Shown: one piece after another, positions 4,858 through 5,062 of the stretch
Position numbering within the stretch: the first letter of the stretch is position 1
Layout of the letters: each line of letters opens with the position of its first letter
DNA from: Chloroflexota bacterium
Lineage (GTDB): Bacteria; Chloroflexota; Anaerolineae; Aggregatilineales; Aggregatilineaceae
Assembly: GCA_016234525.1 (NCBI GenBank)
Contig: JACRBK010000262.1
Coordinates: 1 to 5,062, forward strand
Length of the DNA: 5,062 nt
Direction: 5' to 3'
Notes under the pieces: model-generated
Seen by the model: the letters and a program-made list of their open reading frames with translations, nothing else
What the model was told of the DNA's origin: nothing
Database searches by the model: none
Made by a program: the position numbers and the translations under genes

Positions 4858-5062
4858 CTAATTTCCAGCTAATTTGATTTGCGCGTTGCTCAGCGCATCC
4901 CACGCGGTTTGGAACCGATCGGATGGGATCAGCAGATGGTCGCGTTCAAAGGCGCTCAAGGCCAGGATCGGAACCTGCGCGTCGGCTAAAATCCGGCTGA
5001 CCAGGGCCATAAAACCAAGCAAATTAAGATCGAGTGGCAGATCAAACGTGATCAGACGATAC
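4858..5062 (-). CDS. ACT-domain protein, C-terminal 67 residues (partial)
   Basis: An open minus-strand frame enters from the right edge and ends with TAG at 4860-4858. The visible residues read as YRLITFDLPLDLNLLGFMAL, then an ALVSRILADAQVPILALSAF block, then ERDHLLIPSDRF and a final helix. The strand, helix, strand, helix order, with the PILALSAFERDHLLIP core, matches stand-alone ACT-domain proteins of the ACT_7/CASTOR-like type. ACT domains bind small ligands, often amino acids, and usually regulate enzymes or act as sensors. The N-terminal part is outside the window, so whether another domain is attached is unknown. The stop lies 16 bp before the SGNH-like gene on the same strand, so the two are probably co-transcribed, and the operon promoter should lie to the right of the window. 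Confidence 0.85.
   Translation of the reverse strand, partial: YRLITFDLPLDLNLLGFMALVSRILADAQVPILALSAFERDHLLIPSDRFQTAWDALSNAQIKLAGN

Noticed and set aside
3930..4877. Open frames on the + strand opposite the SGNH-like gene
   Set aside because: They are antisense to a gene with a signal peptide, SH3b domain and SGNH-like blocks. No family pattern or plausible ribosome site supports them.
1..5062. tRNA, rRNA, insertion sequence or phage genes
   Set aside because: No cloverleaf, rRNA segment, transposase or terminal inverted repeats could be recognised. Coding density and layout look chromosomal.

Overview
The window most resembles a Chloroflexota genome of the Anaerolineae type. The evidence is indirect: moderately high GC, a PknB-like kinase whose membrane segment is followed by a very long Thr/Pro-rich linker, a sortase with a similar linker, and exported proteins pairing SH3b and SGNH-like domains. 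No rRNA or other phylogenetic marker is present, so this placement is an inference.

Layout. Positions 3-650 (+) hold the 3' part of a sortase gene, with its His/Cys/Arg catalytic set intact and its N-terminus off the left edge. It converges on a leftward gene cluster. The 127-bp convergent gap (651-777) contains a strong hairpin terminator, a second small hairpin followed by a T-run, and five copies of a GCTGAnn-like heptamer that stop exactly at the kinase stop codon. The remainder is a tightly packed minus-strand cluster. In transcription order it contains a partial ACT-domain gene (right edge to 4858), an exported SH3b plus SGNH/GDSL-like protein (4841-3759), a small lipoprotein (3762-3370, sharing ATGA with the gene before it), an unrecognised 125-residue beta-rich protein (3359-2982), and a 688-residue membrane Ser/Thr kinase (2844-778). 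No gene-free stretch reaches 300 bp.

How they may work together. The first four minus-strand genes are separated by 16, -4 and 10 bp and look like one transcript. The kinase follows after 137 bp, which contain a plausible promoter and a perfect 8-bp inverted repeat in the presumed leader, so it may be read both with the operon and separately. Three products face outside the cytoplasm: the SGNH-like protein, the lipoprotein and the kinase ectodomain. The ectodomain looks like an NBR1-type (FW, four-tryptophan) Ig-like domain. A reasonable inference is a cell-envelope sensing module in which the kinase reads an extracytoplasmic ligand or partner. Nothing in the sequence proves that the neighbours are its partners.

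Most worth following up: the FW-like sensor on a PknB-like kinase, the SGNH-like protein with a GDC in place of GDS and an altered block III, the unknown 125-residue protein in the operon, the leader inverted repeat, and the heptamer array. I did not find a clear case for an entirely new defence or mobile system here.
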